Assembly: GCA_944326735.1 (NCBI GenBank)
Contig: CALVFC010000042.1
Coordinates: 1 to 10,079, forward strand
DNA length: 10,079 bases
Direction of reading: 5' to 3'
Source of the DNA: an uncultured Limosilactobacillus sp.
GTDB taxonomy: Bacteria > Bacillota > Bacilli > Lactobacillales > Lactobacillaceae
This document shows positions 1 to 6,762 of the stretch, in pieces. Numbering within the stretch: the stretch's first letter is position 1; every line of letters starts with the position of its first letter. Below the pieces are notes generated by a model. That model ran no database searches. It was not told the origin of the DNA and saw only the letters and a program-made list of their open reading frames with translations. The position numbers and the translations under genes were made by a program.

Positions 1-125
1 GCCGGCCGATCATTCTTGATGATAAGCGCCTTCAGGTGGGCTACAATGAAGATGAAATTCGGCGGTTCTTGCCACGACGAGTTCGTGAACTTGAATTAGC
101 GAAAGCTGAACAGCAATTAGTATAG
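1..125 (+). CDS. spx: Spx redox-stress transcription regulator, C-terminal 40 residues (5' end outside window)
   Basis: Only the last 40 codons are present, read from base 3 and ending in TAG at 123-125. The fragment begins [20 protein letters not shown], the very conserved C-terminal part of the ArsC-like Spx/SpxA family. Spx binds the RNA polymerase alpha C-terminal domain and redirects transcription under disulfide stress. The N-terminal CxxC redox switch lies outside the window, so its presence cannot be checked. The protein ends in Gln-Gln-Leu-Val; in B. subtilis the extreme C-terminus of Spx is needed for ClpXP degradation. The neighbours mecA and a yjbH-like gene encode proteolytic adaptors, and the spx-mecA order is the usual Bacillales/Lactobacillales arrangement. 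The family call is secure. Which Spx paralogue it is cannot be decided from this part. Confidence 0.93.
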   Translation, partial: RPIILDDKRLQVGYNEDEIRRFLPRRVRELELAKAEQQLV

Positions 126-134
126 GACATTCAC

Positions 135-160
135 AGGCTGATTTTATATCGGCCTTTTTT
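135..160 (+). terminator. Rho-independent terminator of spx
   Basis: A 7-bp stem, AGGCTGA (135-141) with TCGGCCT (149-155), contains one G-U pair and a 7-base loop. It is followed by a T run to 160. It lies 9 bases after the spx stop codon, so it should end the spx transcript and separate it from mecA. Confidence 0.75.
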
Positions 161-223
161 ATTGGTAGGAGGATCTGAAAGTATCAGCGAACATCGTGGC
201 TGTACAAATGTAGTCGATATTTC

Positions 224-251
224 TTTACAATATCAATAAATGCTTTAAAAT
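224..251 (+). promoter_or_regulatory. Candidate SigA-type promoter for mecA
   Basis: TTTACA (224-229) and TAAAAT (246-251) are separated by 16 bases, and each matches the vegetative consensus at 5 of 6 positions. The -10 box lies 30 bases before the mecA start, downstream of the spx terminator, so mecA is probably transcribed on its own. This was found by eye. Confidence 0.5.
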
Positions 252-281
252 AAGTCTTAATGTATAAGGGAGGTGCTGGTC

Positions 282-959
282 ATGGAAATGGAGCGGATTA
301 ATGAAAATACTATCCGAGTCTTAATTGATTCTGATGACCTTCAAGCACGCGGAATTCATATTTTAGACTTACTAGGTAATCATCAACAAATTCAAGATTT
401 CTTCTACAGTATCTTGAAAGAAGTTGACTCTGACCGGCAATTCCAAGACAATGATTCAGTGACTTTTCAAGTAATGCCGAATAATAACGGCTTGGAGTTA
501 TTTATCAGTAAGAATGATCCATTAGCGGATAATGGTCAGCCAATGGATGCTATCACAAATTATCTGCAACACTCTAACGAGCAGGACCAGTCCGATGATA
601 ATTCTTCATCAGCGGCACCAGCTAGTCATGGTGATGAGGACAATTATGATTTTCCTGCAGAACCATTAACTAAGGAAGTTGTCGCAGAATTTAACTCGTT
701 TGAAGATTTAATTTCTTTCGCCAAGTTAGTTAATGATCACCAGGTTGTAAGTGAACTTTATAAGTACAATCATAAGTATTACCTCAGTCTCCGCTTTTTG
801 GTTACTGCCGAGCAGACCGAAATGGATATTAAGAATCACCTAGCTTTGGTCTATGAATATGGGAACCCAACTAGACTGTCCACTTCATTTTTAGGGGAGC
901 ACGGTAAAAAAATTATGGAAGTATCGGCTATTCACCTGATCCAGCATTACTTTGGTTAA
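282..959 (+). CDS. mecA: MecA, ClpC adaptor protein
   Basis: This encodes a 225-residue adaptor that delivers substrates to the ClpC AAA+ unfoldase for ClpP degradation and promotes ClpC assembly; in B. subtilis it targets ComK. The N-terminal domain (about 1-80) starts MEMERINENTIRVLIDSDDL and carries the family GIHILDLLGN stretch, as expected for the substrate-binding part. Residues about 95-122 form an acidic, Ser/Asn/Gln-rich linker. The C-terminal domain (about 128-225) is the expected ClpC-binding part, with FNSFEDLISFAK and a final IHLIQHYFG. ATG 282 is chosen because AAGGGAGG at 266-273 sits 8 bases upstream; the in-frame GTG at 273 overlaps that site. It has its own candidate promoter and terminator. 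Length and sequence are typical of lactobacillus MecA. The substrates here are unknown; ComK itself is not a lactobacillus protein. Confidence 0.95.
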   Translation: MEMERINENTIRVLIDSDDLQARGIHILDLLGNHQQIQDFFYSILKEVDSDRQFQDNDSVTFQVMPNNNGLELFISKNDPLADNGQPMDAITNYLQHSNEQDQSDDNSSSAAPASHGDEDNYDFPAEPLTKEVVAEFNSFEDLISFAKLVNDHQVVSELYKYNHKYYLSLRFLVTAEQTEMDIKNHLALVYEYGNPTRLSTSFLGEHGKKIMEVSAIHLIQHYFG

Positions 960-976
960 TTTTGACATTAAACAGC

Positions 977-1017
977 AGCGGTAAGCAGTTTTCAAAATAT
1001 TGCTTACTGCTTTTTTT
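977..1017 (+). terminator. Rho-independent terminator of mecA
   Basis: GCGGTAAGCA (978-987) pairs with TGCTTACTGC (1001-1010) over 10 bp with one G-U pair; A977 can also pair with T1011. A run of seven T follows (1011-1017). It begins 18 bases after the mecA stop and lies upstream of the chosen coiA start. Confidence 0.85.
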
Positions 1018-1053
1018 CGTAGAAATTCCTCTGAAATTCGTTATTTATTAATG

Positions 1054-1060
1054 AAGGGGG
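1054..1060 (+). promoter_or_regulatory. Ribosome binding site that decides the coiA start
   Basis: AAGGGGG lies 8 bases before ATG 1069, an ideal distance. The alternative ATG at 1051 immediately precedes it and has no comparable purine-rich site upstream. Confidence 0.7.
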
Positions 1061-1068
1061 ATGATCGG

Positions 1069-2088
1069 ATGTTAATAGCTAAAGACGGTGCACGAGAGAT
1101 TTTTGCTGAAGAAGCGTGTCGCCAAAAGCAATATTTGTGCCCGGAATGTCACACGCCAGTGATCGTTAGGAAAGGGCCAGTGAATATTGCCCACTTTGCC
1201 CATGTCCATGCTAGCGATTGTCCGGCCAGTATTGGTGAGACCGGTGAACACTTAACGGGGAAGACCCAGATTTTTCGCTGGGCCCAGATCCAGGGATGGC
1301 AGCCGAGAATGGAATATTACTGCTCATCTATTCAACAGCGTCCAGATGTACTGGCGGTTATTGGTGGTCAGCCAACTGTCTTGGAATTCCAATGTAGTCC
1401 ACTGTCGTTGCGGCGGTTGCAGGAACGGAATAACGGCTATCGCCAGCAGGGGTGGAAATATTATTGGCTATTAGGGGCACCATATCGTCGTCATTTGGGG
1501 CGTAAAAAATGCGCGCAGTTTGTTCAGAATATTAATGGTCACTTAGCCATTCCGTATTGGAACACCCAAAGCTCAAATATAGAATTTCAATTTTATCCTC
1601 GTCATCATTTATGGCAAGATATCGCCCAGGTAAATTATCAATTAAGTACTTTGCAGCAGCAAAAAGCGGCCATCGTGATTGACTTGCATTGTGAAATCAA
1701 ACAGATGGGCCATTACATGATTGATTGTCCAATCTTTTGTCATCACATTAGCTATGAACTACCGAGTACCAAACACCCTCTGTTATTGTGGCGAATTAAG
1801 GTGGCCGCATACCTAACGAGGGTTCCAATATTCTCGTCATGGACGATGCGTGAATGGTCGACGTTATTACGCGAGCTTGGTCATGAAGAGTGGACAGCTA
1901 CCCCCTGTTTACCCAGTAACAATTATTTAACACAATTGGAAATCAAATGGCTGACTAAGGTGCTTATAGATGATTGTTACCTGATGGGTGATGACAATAA
2001 TGTGATCTTATTACGCCGTCCGTATTGGTTTCGTAGCTGGAGCGAAAAACGAGCAGCGCTGCGGAAAGCGTTTACTCAGCACTACTAG
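1069..2088 (+). CDS. coiA: CoiA-family competence protein (PD-(D/E)XK nuclease-like)
   Basis: This 339-residue protein matches CoiA, which in pneumococcus is needed for RecA-mediated recombination of transforming DNA; the B. subtilis counterpart is YjbF. An N-terminal zinc-ribbon-like region has Cys24-x2-Cys27 (YLCPEC) and His42-Phe-Ala-His45. GEHLTGK (59-65) precedes the nuclease-like core: Arg91-Pro-Asp93, then VLEFQC with Glu106-x-Gln108, the PD...ExQ variant of the PD-(D/E)XK fold. WKYYWLLG (129-136) follows. The poorly conserved C-terminal half cannot be assigned. ATG 1069 is preferred because AAGGGGG (1054-1060) lies 8 bases upstream. An earlier in-frame ATG at 1051 would place that site inside the gene, and a start near 1000 would overlap the mecA terminator. 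No stop or frameshift interrupts it, so it looks functional. I see no competence-type (CIN-box) promoter. Confidence 0.88.
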   Translation: MLIAKDGAREIFAEEACRQKQYLCPECHTPVIVRKGPVNIAHFAHVHASDCPASIGETGEHLTGKTQIFRWAQIQGWQPRMEYYCSSIQQRPDVLAVIGGQPTVLEFQCSPLSLRRLQERNNGYRQQGWKYYWLLGAPYRRHLGRKKCAQFVQNINGHLAIPYWNTQSSNIEFQFYPRHHLWQDIAQVNYQLSTLQQQKAAIVIDLHCEIKQMGHYMIDCPIFCHHISYELPSTKHPLLLWRIKVAAYLTRVPIFSSWTMREWSTLLRELGHEEWTATPCLPSNNYLTQLEIKWLTKVLIDDCYLMGDDNNVILLRRPYWFRSWSEKRAALRKAFTQHY

Positions 2089-2100
2089 TTATGACATAAT
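2071..2100 (+). promoter_or_regulatory. Candidate extended -10 promoter for the C69 dipeptidase gene
   Basis: TTTACT (2071-2076) overlaps the coiA 3' end. After 18 bases comes CATAAT (2095-2100), preceded by TG one base upstream (2092-2093), an extended -10 arrangement. The gene start is at 2122, so the leader would be short. No terminator separates coiA from this gene, so read-through from coiA is equally possible. Confidence 0.35.
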
Positions 2101-2121
2101 TAGGAAGGAGAGGTGATTGTA

Positions 2122-3495
2122 ATGAGTAAACATACATGTACAACTTTCTTGGCTGGTAAGAAAGCAACCTTGGATGGTTCAACAATTGTTTGCCGGGAAG
2201 AAGACTATGGTAATGCCTTTAACCCGCAACGATTTGTGCTAGTGAAAGCCGACCAGCAACCACGTCATTATCAAAGCAAAACCACGAAGTTCACACTGGA
2301 TTTACCAGATGATCCGTTGGCATATACTTCGACTCCTGATGCTGATCCGAGTGCTGGCGTATTTGCTGCCGGCGGAATTAACCAGGATAATGTTTCCATG
2401 ACGGGGACTGAAACGATTACCACGAATGCGCGGATACTGAGCTGGGACCCCTATAACCAGGAGTCTGGTTTAGGTGAAGAAGACTTGGTAACTGTGACGT
2501 TACCTTATATTCATTCTGCTCGTGAGGGGGTCCAACGGGTTGGTAAGTTACTGCAAAAGTACGGGACCTATGAAGCAAATGCCTTAGCCTTTGGCGACCA
2601 TGATGAAGTTTGGTATTTAGAAACACTTGGTGGCCACCATCGGGCTGCGGTCCGTATTCCTGATGATGCCTATGTAAGTGCTCCAAACCGTTTGAACATT
2701 GACTATTTCGATTTTGCATCTGATGACACCTTATGCTCCCCGGACCTAAAAGAGTTTATTGACCAACACTCACTGAATCCGGACAAGGGGCAGTATAATT
2801 TACGGGAAATCTTTGGGAGCTATACCGACACGGATCGTCATTATAATAATCCCCGTGCTTGGTACGTCCAAACGCGTTTGAGTAATAGTCACCGGGAACC
2901 AACGGACCAAGATTTGCCTTTTATTAACCACGCGGACCATTTGATTAGTATTAGTGAAATTAATGCGCTGATGAGTTCTCATTTTCAGGACACTTCGTTT
3001 GATCCATACACTAATAAAGAGGCACCGTTCCGCTCCATTGCCCTGAACCGTAATCTAGAGTTACACATCTTACAAATTCGCAATAATGTGCCGGCCGATC
3101 GGGCAGCCATTCACTGGTTGGCATTTGGACCGAACACCTTTAATGTGCCTATTCCATTCTTCGCGAATGTCACCGATACGCCGACTGCTTACCGGGACAC
3201 TGATTCCGCCTTTAATGTGCACCAGATGTACTGGTTAAATCATACAATTACCGCGTTGGGTGATCATATTTATCGTCAAGCCATGCCGTTAGTGGAACAG
3301 TCGACCCAAAACGTGATGGCAAAGACACTCGCCATCCAACACCAGTTAGATCAGGATCCCCACTCAGGGCGTGATCTTCAGGAAACATTGACGGCAGGAA
3401 ACCAGCAGATGGCGTCTATTGCCCAAACAGAAGCAGAATCGTTATTAGGGAAGTTGGTTGGACTGACTTTTAAACAGGAACGATTACAATATTAG
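2122..3495 (+). CDS. pepD: C69-family dipeptidase (PepD type)
   Basis: This 457-residue peptidase belongs to family C69, cytoplasmic Ntn-hydrolases of lactic acid bacteria that cleave a broad range of dipeptides at the end of peptide use. The predicted catalytic nucleophile is Cys6 in the N-terminal HTCTT stretch. The family signatures GKKATLDGST (12-21) and CREEDYG (24-30) follow, then AGGINQDNVSMTGTETI (about 84-100), EEDLVTVTLPYIHSAREG (about 122-139) and VWYLETLGGHHRAAVRIPDD (about 166-185). No signal peptide is visible. ATG 2122 is preceded by the purine-rich AAGGAGAGG (2105-2113). The in-frame GTG at 2113 overlaps that site and would push Cys6 further from the N-terminus. It occupies the place held by pepF in the B. 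subtilis cluster, and it converges with yjbH. Lactobacilli often carry several PepD paralogues, so the symbol indicates family only. Confidence 0.9.
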   Translation: MSKHTCTTFLAGKKATLDGSTIVCREEDYGNAFNPQRFVLVKADQQPRHYQSKTTKFTLDLPDDPLAYTSTPDADPSAGVFAAGGINQDNVSMTGTETITTNARILSWDPYNQESGLGEEDLVTVTLPYIHSAREGVQRVGKLLQKYGTYEANALAFGDHDEVWYLETLGGHHRAAVRIPDDAYVSAPNRLNIDYFDFASDDTLCSPDLKEFIDQHSLNPDKGQYNLREIFGSYTDTDRHYNNPRAWYVQTRLSNSHREPTDQDLPFINHADHLISISEINALMSSHFQDTSFDPYTNKEAPFRSIALNRNLELHILQIRNNVPADRAAIHWLAFGPNTFNVPIPFFANVTDTPTAYRDTDSAFNVHQMYWLNHTITALGDHIYRQAMPLVEQSTQNVMAKTLAIQHQLDQDPHSGRDLQETLTAGNQQMASIAQTEAESLLGKLVGLTFKQERLQY

Positions 3496-3499
3496 ATTT

Positions 3500-3541
3500 A
3501 AAAAAACGGGTTGCTTGCCAAGTTATGGCAAACAACCCGTT
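3500..3541. terminator. Two-way terminator between pepD and yjbH
   Basis: AACGGGTTGCTTGCCA (3505-3520) pairs with TGGCAAACAACCCGTT (3526-3541): 15 of 16 positions match, with one C-A mismatch and a 5-base loop. Seven A at 3500-3506 become a U tract for minus-strand transcription, so the signal is best for yjbH. On the plus strand the tail is weaker (TATATGGTTATTTTT), but the stem is strong enough to serve pepD as well. Confidence 0.88.
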
Positions 3542-3547
3542 ATATGG

Positions 3548-4180
3548 TTATTTTTGAACTATCTTTAGTAAAGAATGATGGTAATGCTTAGCAAATTGTT
3601 GAGGTGATTGTTCATCATCTAAGTAGTTGTTGTGCATCGCCGAAATGAGGGATTGATAATCGAAATCGTTAATAAGGACCCCTTCGTTTTGATCATTGCT
3701 GTCAAATACGACTGCAGAAGCAGTTTTGGTAACGCCCAGTTCGGCAGCAATTTGTTGGTCCTTTTGATGCGCCTCTTTGGCCAGGTCGGAATGGCGATCT
3801 TCAAGGAACATTTCAAGGTCGAGACCGGCTGATTGGGCGACTGCCTTGACGAGGGCTAAGTTGTATTCATGGTTCTGACAAATTAACTCATTTTGTAATA
3901 ACAGAAGATAGCGGCGTCCCCGTTTACGACCCTGGAAAGAGGCCGCCATGTAGTCCATGATGACCTGGTTTAACGTGGAAACAACTTGCTGCCTTGTCAT
4001 AAGACTATGTTGATTCAGGTGGTACAACTGAATGGTTTGTTGAATGGTGTTCATATTAAATAGCGGGATAAAACGGTAACGGATCTGTGTATTTAATTGC
4101 TGATCCATTTTGAGCACATCGTTTTCACAACGAAAGCACCGAATCCCTAATGGATTGACAAATAAATGAATTTCGAGCAT
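3548..4180 (-). CDS. yjbH: YjbH/SpxH-like DsbA-family protein, predicted ClpXP adaptor
   Basis: This 210-residue protein resembles the short YjbH-like members of the DsbA/thioredoxin fold found in lactobacilli. In B. subtilis YjbH (SpxH) binds Spx and speeds its degradation by ClpXP. After a first beta-strand (MLEIHLFVNPLG) comes a CxxC pair, Cys15-Phe-Arg-Cys18, in the thioredoxin active-site position. A helical insert (about 50-145) contains a basic patch, GRKRGRR (84-90). The later strand TASAVVFD (153-160) lacks the proline usual in thioredoxin folds just before this strand. It is shorter than B. subtilis YjbH (about 300 residues). The start is ATG at 4180-4178 with GAGGAGG just upstream on the minus strand; a TTG at 4198 would overlap that site. 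Its position between coiA/peptidase and relQ matches B. subtilis and is the main support. Adaptor activity here is inferred. Confidence 0.78.
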   Translation of the reverse strand: MLEIHLFVNPLGIRCFRCENDVLKMDQQLNTQIRYRFIPLFNMNTIQQTIQLYHLNQHSLMTRQQVVSTLNQVIMDYMAASFQGRKRGRRYLLLLQNELICQNHEYNLALVKAVAQSAGLDLEMFLEDRHSDLAKEAHQKDQQIAAELGVTKTASAVVFDSNDQNEGVLINDFDYQSLISAMHNNYLDDEQSPQQFAKHYHHSLLKIVQK

Positions 4181-4208
4181 CCAACGCTTCCTCCTCAACT
4201 ACATCATC

Positions 4209-4236
4209 ATTATCTAAGTACACATTATTCTTGCAA
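4209..4236 (-). promoter_or_regulatory. Candidate promoter for yjbH
   Basis: On the minus strand TTGCAA (4236-4231) and GATAAT (4214-4209) are 16 bases apart, matching consensus at 4 and 5 of 6 positions. TTTACA a little further upstream (4255-4250) is an alternative -35 with a poorer -10 (AAGAAT). Judged by eye only. Confidence 0.35.
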
Positions 4237-4288
4237 AAAAAGCCTCATTTGTAAAGAATAATGCCTGCAGACGTTCCAACATATTATG

Positions 4289-4302
4289 TGCTAGAATATA
4301 AT
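4289..4302 (+). promoter_or_regulatory. Candidate promoter for the relQ-nadK-pseudouridine synthase operon
   Basis: TG (4289-4290), one base, then TAGAAT (4292-4297) forms an extended -10. A perfect TATAAT overlaps it at 4297-4302. No good -35 box stands at the usual distance from either, which fits an extended -10 promoter. The start codon of relQ is 25-30 bases downstream. Confidence 0.5.
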
Positions 4303-4327
4303 TCGAGTTCGAAGGAGGTTCCAGTAG

Positions 4328-4996
4328 ATGATTGAAGATTGGCAACATTTTTTGCTTCCGTATCAACAAGCGGTAAACGAATTAAAGGTTAAACTACGGG
4401 GGATGCGCAAGCAATATCAAGAAAGCGGACAGCACTCACCAATTGAATTTGTTACTGGTCGGGTCAAGCCAGTTGACAGTATCAAGGAAAAAATGGTTCG
4501 TCGCCATGTCCAAGAAGACCGTCTGGAACAAGATATGCAGGATATTGCTGGCCTACGAATTATGTGTCAGTTCGTTGAGGACATTTACCGAGTGGTCGAC
4601 TTGCTCCGTCAACGCAGTGACATTACCATCCTGGAGGAACGGGACTACATTAGTAATGCGAAGCCTAGTGGATACCGTTCATATCATATTGTTATCCAGT
4701 ATCCGGTCCAATTAGTCACGGGGGAAAAGAAAATTTTGGCGGAGATTCAAGTGCGGACACTGGCAATGAACTTCTGGGCAACAATTGAACATTCACTGAA
4801 TTATAAGTACCAGGGAGCATTTCCAGAAGAATTATCTGCCCGTCTGCAAAGGGCTGCCGAAGCCGCCTTCAAATTAGATAATGAAATGTCTGAAATTCGG
4901 GAAGAAATTCAGGAAGCACAGACACTGTTTTCTAATCGGTCATCGAATTCTGTCACTGATCAAACGGACCAATCCACACCATCGGAGCATCAATAA
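4328..4996 (+). CDS. relQ: RelQ small alarmone synthetase (GTP pyrophosphokinase)
   Basis: This 222-residue cytoplasmic enzyme transfers pyrophosphate from ATP to GDP or GTP, making ppGpp or pppGpp. It has a RelA/SpoT synthetase domain without the HD hydrolase or regulatory domains, as in B. subtilis RelQ (YjbM). Motifs in order: GRVKPVDSIKEKM (44-56), DIAGLRIMC (72-80) with its conserved Asp72, KPSGYRSYH (112-120) for nucleotide binding, EIQVRT (139-144) with the conserved catalytic-type Glu139, and FWATIEHSLNYKY (149-161). A charged helix (about 170-200), which in RelQ helps form the tetramer, is followed by a Ser/Thr/Gln-rich tail (205-222) of unknown use. ATG 4328 has GAAGGAGGT 8 bases upstream. 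It is first in an operon with nadK and a pseudouridine synthase, the same order as yjbM-yjbN-yjbO, which separates it from RelP. Confidence 0.95.
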   Translation: MIEDWQHFLLPYQQAVNELKVKLRGMRKQYQESGQHSPIEFVTGRVKPVDSIKEKMVRRHVQEDRLEQDMQDIAGLRIMCQFVEDIYRVVDLLRQRSDITILEERDYISNAKPSGYRSYHIVIQYPVQLVTGEKKILAEIQVRTLAMNFWATIEHSLNYKYQGAFPEELSARLQRAAEAAFKLDNEMSEIREEIQEAQTLFSNRSSNSVTDQTDQSTPSEHQ

Positions 4997-5005
4997 GGAG
5001 TTAAC

Positions 5006-5830
5006 ATGCGCGTTGCAATTTATAATAATCAAACACCGGAATCACAGCGGGTTACTAAGTTACTGAAAGCGGAAATGGCTAAGGCAGGGCTGGTCTTTGA
5101 CCAACAGGCTCCCAATGTTGTAGTAACCATTGGGGGTGATGGAACACTCTTGTCTGCTTTTCACCATTACGAAGCATTGTTAGACCGGATTCGCTTTGTC
5201 GGTATTCACACTGGTCATTTAGGATTCTATACGGATTGGCGGAATTACGAAATTGACGACCTCGTTGATAGCCTCGTAAATGATAGTGGACAGTCAGTAA
5301 GTTATCCATTATTAGATATGCACGCCATTTATTCGGATGGCTCCATTGACCATTACACCGCCTTAAATGAATCCACCCTTCGTAATATTACCAAGACCAT
5401 GGTCTGCAACGTTTATATTAATAATGAATTATTTGAAACGTTCCGGGGTGATGGTCTTTGCATCTCCACCCCCACGGGATCAACTGCTTATAACAAGTCA
5501 GTCGGTGGGGCGATTATGGATCCCCACAGCATTGGCTTCCAGTTAGCCGAAATGGCCTCGTTGAACAATCGGGTCTTCCGGACACTGGGTTCTCCCATTG
5601 TCTTTGGGGCCAATGCAAAATTGCTGTTACGGTTGAAAGATGAAAATGGTCACCTGATGACTTGTGATCGGGAGCAGGTCAAAATTCAGCACCGTCCAGG
5701 AGAACGTCACCTGGTCGAAATTAGTTATCAGGTTGCTAAAAAGCAGATCAATTTTGCCCAGTACCGGCACAATAACTTCTGGCACCGTGTCCGTGATGCC
5801 TTTATCGGTGGGACGCAAAATGAAATTTAG
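5006..5830 (+). CDS. nadK: NAD kinase
   Basis: This 274-residue enzyme phosphorylates NAD to NADP using ATP or polyphosphate and is the only known route to NADP, so it is probably essential. The family signature GGDGT is at 43-47 ([13 protein letters not shown]), with [13 protein letters not shown] at 66-78. The NAD-binding Asn121-Glu122 lies in ALNESTLRN, and [15 protein letters not shown] spans 148-162. Length is normal for Firmicutes NadK (about 265-275). The ribosome binding site AAGGAG (4995-5000) overlaps the TAA stop of relQ (4994-4996), and only 9 bases separate the genes, so the two should be co-transcribed and possibly translationally coupled. NADP supply fits the redox theme of the Spx/YjbH genes nearby, but that link is inference. 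Confidence 0.96.
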   Translation: MRVAIYNNQTPESQRVTKLLKAEMAKAGLVFDQQAPNVVVTIGGDGTLLSAFHHYEALLDRIRFVGIHTGHLGFYTDWRNYEIDDLVDSLVNDSGQSVSYPLLDMHAIYSDGSIDHYTALNESTLRNITKTMVCNVYINNELFETFRGDGLCISTPTGSTAYNKSVGGAIMDPHSIGFQLAEMASLNNRVFRTLGSPIVFGANAKLLLRLKDENGHLMTCDREQVKIQHRPGERHLVEISYQVAKKQINFAQYRHNNFWHRVRDAFIGGTQNEI

Positions 5831-6728
5831 TTGGCAATATCAAGGGGCGACTGATCGTAAATTAAGGTCCGTCTTGAAAAGTTTCGGTGTCACCTCTTCG
5901 TTAATCAAGGTTGCTGTTTATCACGGGGGCAAAATGCAGATCAATGGTGAGGATAAATGGACAGTCGACCTGGTCCATCCGGGGGATGAAGTCAGCCTAT
6001 TCTTACCGCCCGAACAGCCCAATGACCATATCAATGTCAGTGACCAGCCCATTCAGATTATCTATGAGGATGATGATTTCCTGATTCTCAACAAACCAGC
6101 GGGGGTCGCGACGGTTCCTGCCCACCATGTAGTTGTGGCAGATAGTCTGGTCAACCGGGTAAAGGGTTATTATTTGCGTCAACACTATGAAAACTTGGTG
6201 ACTCACGTTGCAACCAGGCTGGATAAGGATACGAGTGGCTTAGTGGTATTTCCTAAACACCGTTTCGCTCACGCTGTTCTTGATCGTCAGCTGAAGCAGC
6301 ATCAAGTAAAGAAAAATTATTTGGCAATTGTGGATGGTCAGCTGAAGGCGCAGCATGGCTATATCGATGCCCCAATTGACCGGGACCCGGTTACTTTTGT
6401 TCAACGGACAGTTATTACTTCTGGCAAACCCTCGGTAACCGAATACTGGTTAGAAGCAGTCAGTCATGATCGTTCACTTGTCAAAATCCGTTTGCATACG
6501 GGACGGACCCATCAAATTCGTGTGCACTTCAAGTACCTGGGTCACCCGTTAGTCGGCGATCAAATGTACGGTGGGTCTAACGAGATTCAGCGGCAGGCGT
6601 TGCACTGTTACTGGATGCAATTTTATAGTCCGTTTAAGGGCCAGTATATTACTGTGTCGGCGCCCGTTCCTGCAGATATGCGCCAGCTAATTGATCTTCA
6701 GTTTGACGAAAAAAAGACTGAGAAATAA
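5820..6728 (+). CDS. RluA/RluD-family pseudouridine synthase (YjbO type)
   Basis: This 302-residue enzyme isomerises uridine to pseudouridine in RNA. An N-terminal S4-like RNA-binding region (about 10-62; [12 protein letters not shown] and [11 protein letters not shown]) is followed by the catalytic domain. That domain has [12 protein letters not shown] (89-100) and [13 protein letters not shown] (131-143) with catalytic Asp135; the usual His of HRLD is Thr here. [13 protein letters not shown] (225-237) and [11 protein letters not shown] (242-252) follow. ATG 5820 overlaps the end of nadK by 11 bases; GGTGGG (5807-5812) is a weak ribosome binding site 7 bases upstream, so translational coupling is likely. 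The position matches yjbO of B. subtilis. The exact target (23S rRNA or tRNA site) cannot be told from sequence, so no rlu letter is given. The last codons form part of the operon terminator. Confidence 0.92.
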   Translation: MKFSWQYQGATDRKLRSVLKSFGVTSSLIKVAVYHGGKMQINGEDKWTVDLVHPGDEVSLFLPPEQPNDHINVSDQPIQIIYEDDDFLILNKPAGVATVPAHHVVVADSLVNRVKGYYLRQHYENLVTHVATRLDKDTSGLVVFPKHRFAHAVLDRQLKQHQVKKNYLAIVDGQLKAQHGYIDAPIDRDPVTFVQRTVITSGKPSVTEYWLEAVSHDRSLVKIRLHTGRTHQIRVHFKYLGHPLVGDQMYGGSNEIQRQALHCYWMQFYSPFKGQYITVSAPVPADMRQLIDLQFDEKKTEK

Positions 6729-6743
6729 TTCTCAGTCTTTTTT
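6709..6743. terminator. Two-way terminator overlapping the end of the pseudouridine synthase gene
   Basis: AAAAAAGACTGAGAA (6710-6724) and TTCTCAGTCTTTTTT (6729-6743) pair perfectly around the 4-base loop ATAA. The A and T tracts make it a terminator in both directions, serving the operon on the plus strand and the lactonase gene (ending at 6763) on the minus strand. The TAA stop (6726-6728) sits in the loop, so the upstream arm is coding sequence. Confidence 0.92.
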
Positions 6744-6762
6744 CGTGCATTAATATCAATAA

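Noticed and set aside
1018..1050. ATTCGTTATT as a competence CIN-box for coiA
   Set aside because: It does not match the TACGAATA consensus in the needed orientation, so there is no real support.
1000..1068. Upstream extension of CoiA to 1000 or 1051
   Set aside because: The added residues would be encoded by the mecA terminator and by the ribosome binding site, and lack CoiA similarity.
2417..2719. A 100-codon open frame on the minus strand inside the dipeptidase gene, and similar long frames opposite nadK, the pseudouridine synthase and rlmA
   Set aside because: They lie fully inside genes with clear family motifs, have no ribosome binding site, and their translations show no recognisable domain.
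1..3101. The shared string GCCGGCCGATC near 1 and near 3091 as a repeat
   Set aside because: It occurs in two unrelated coding contexts with no extended similarity, so it is coincidence.
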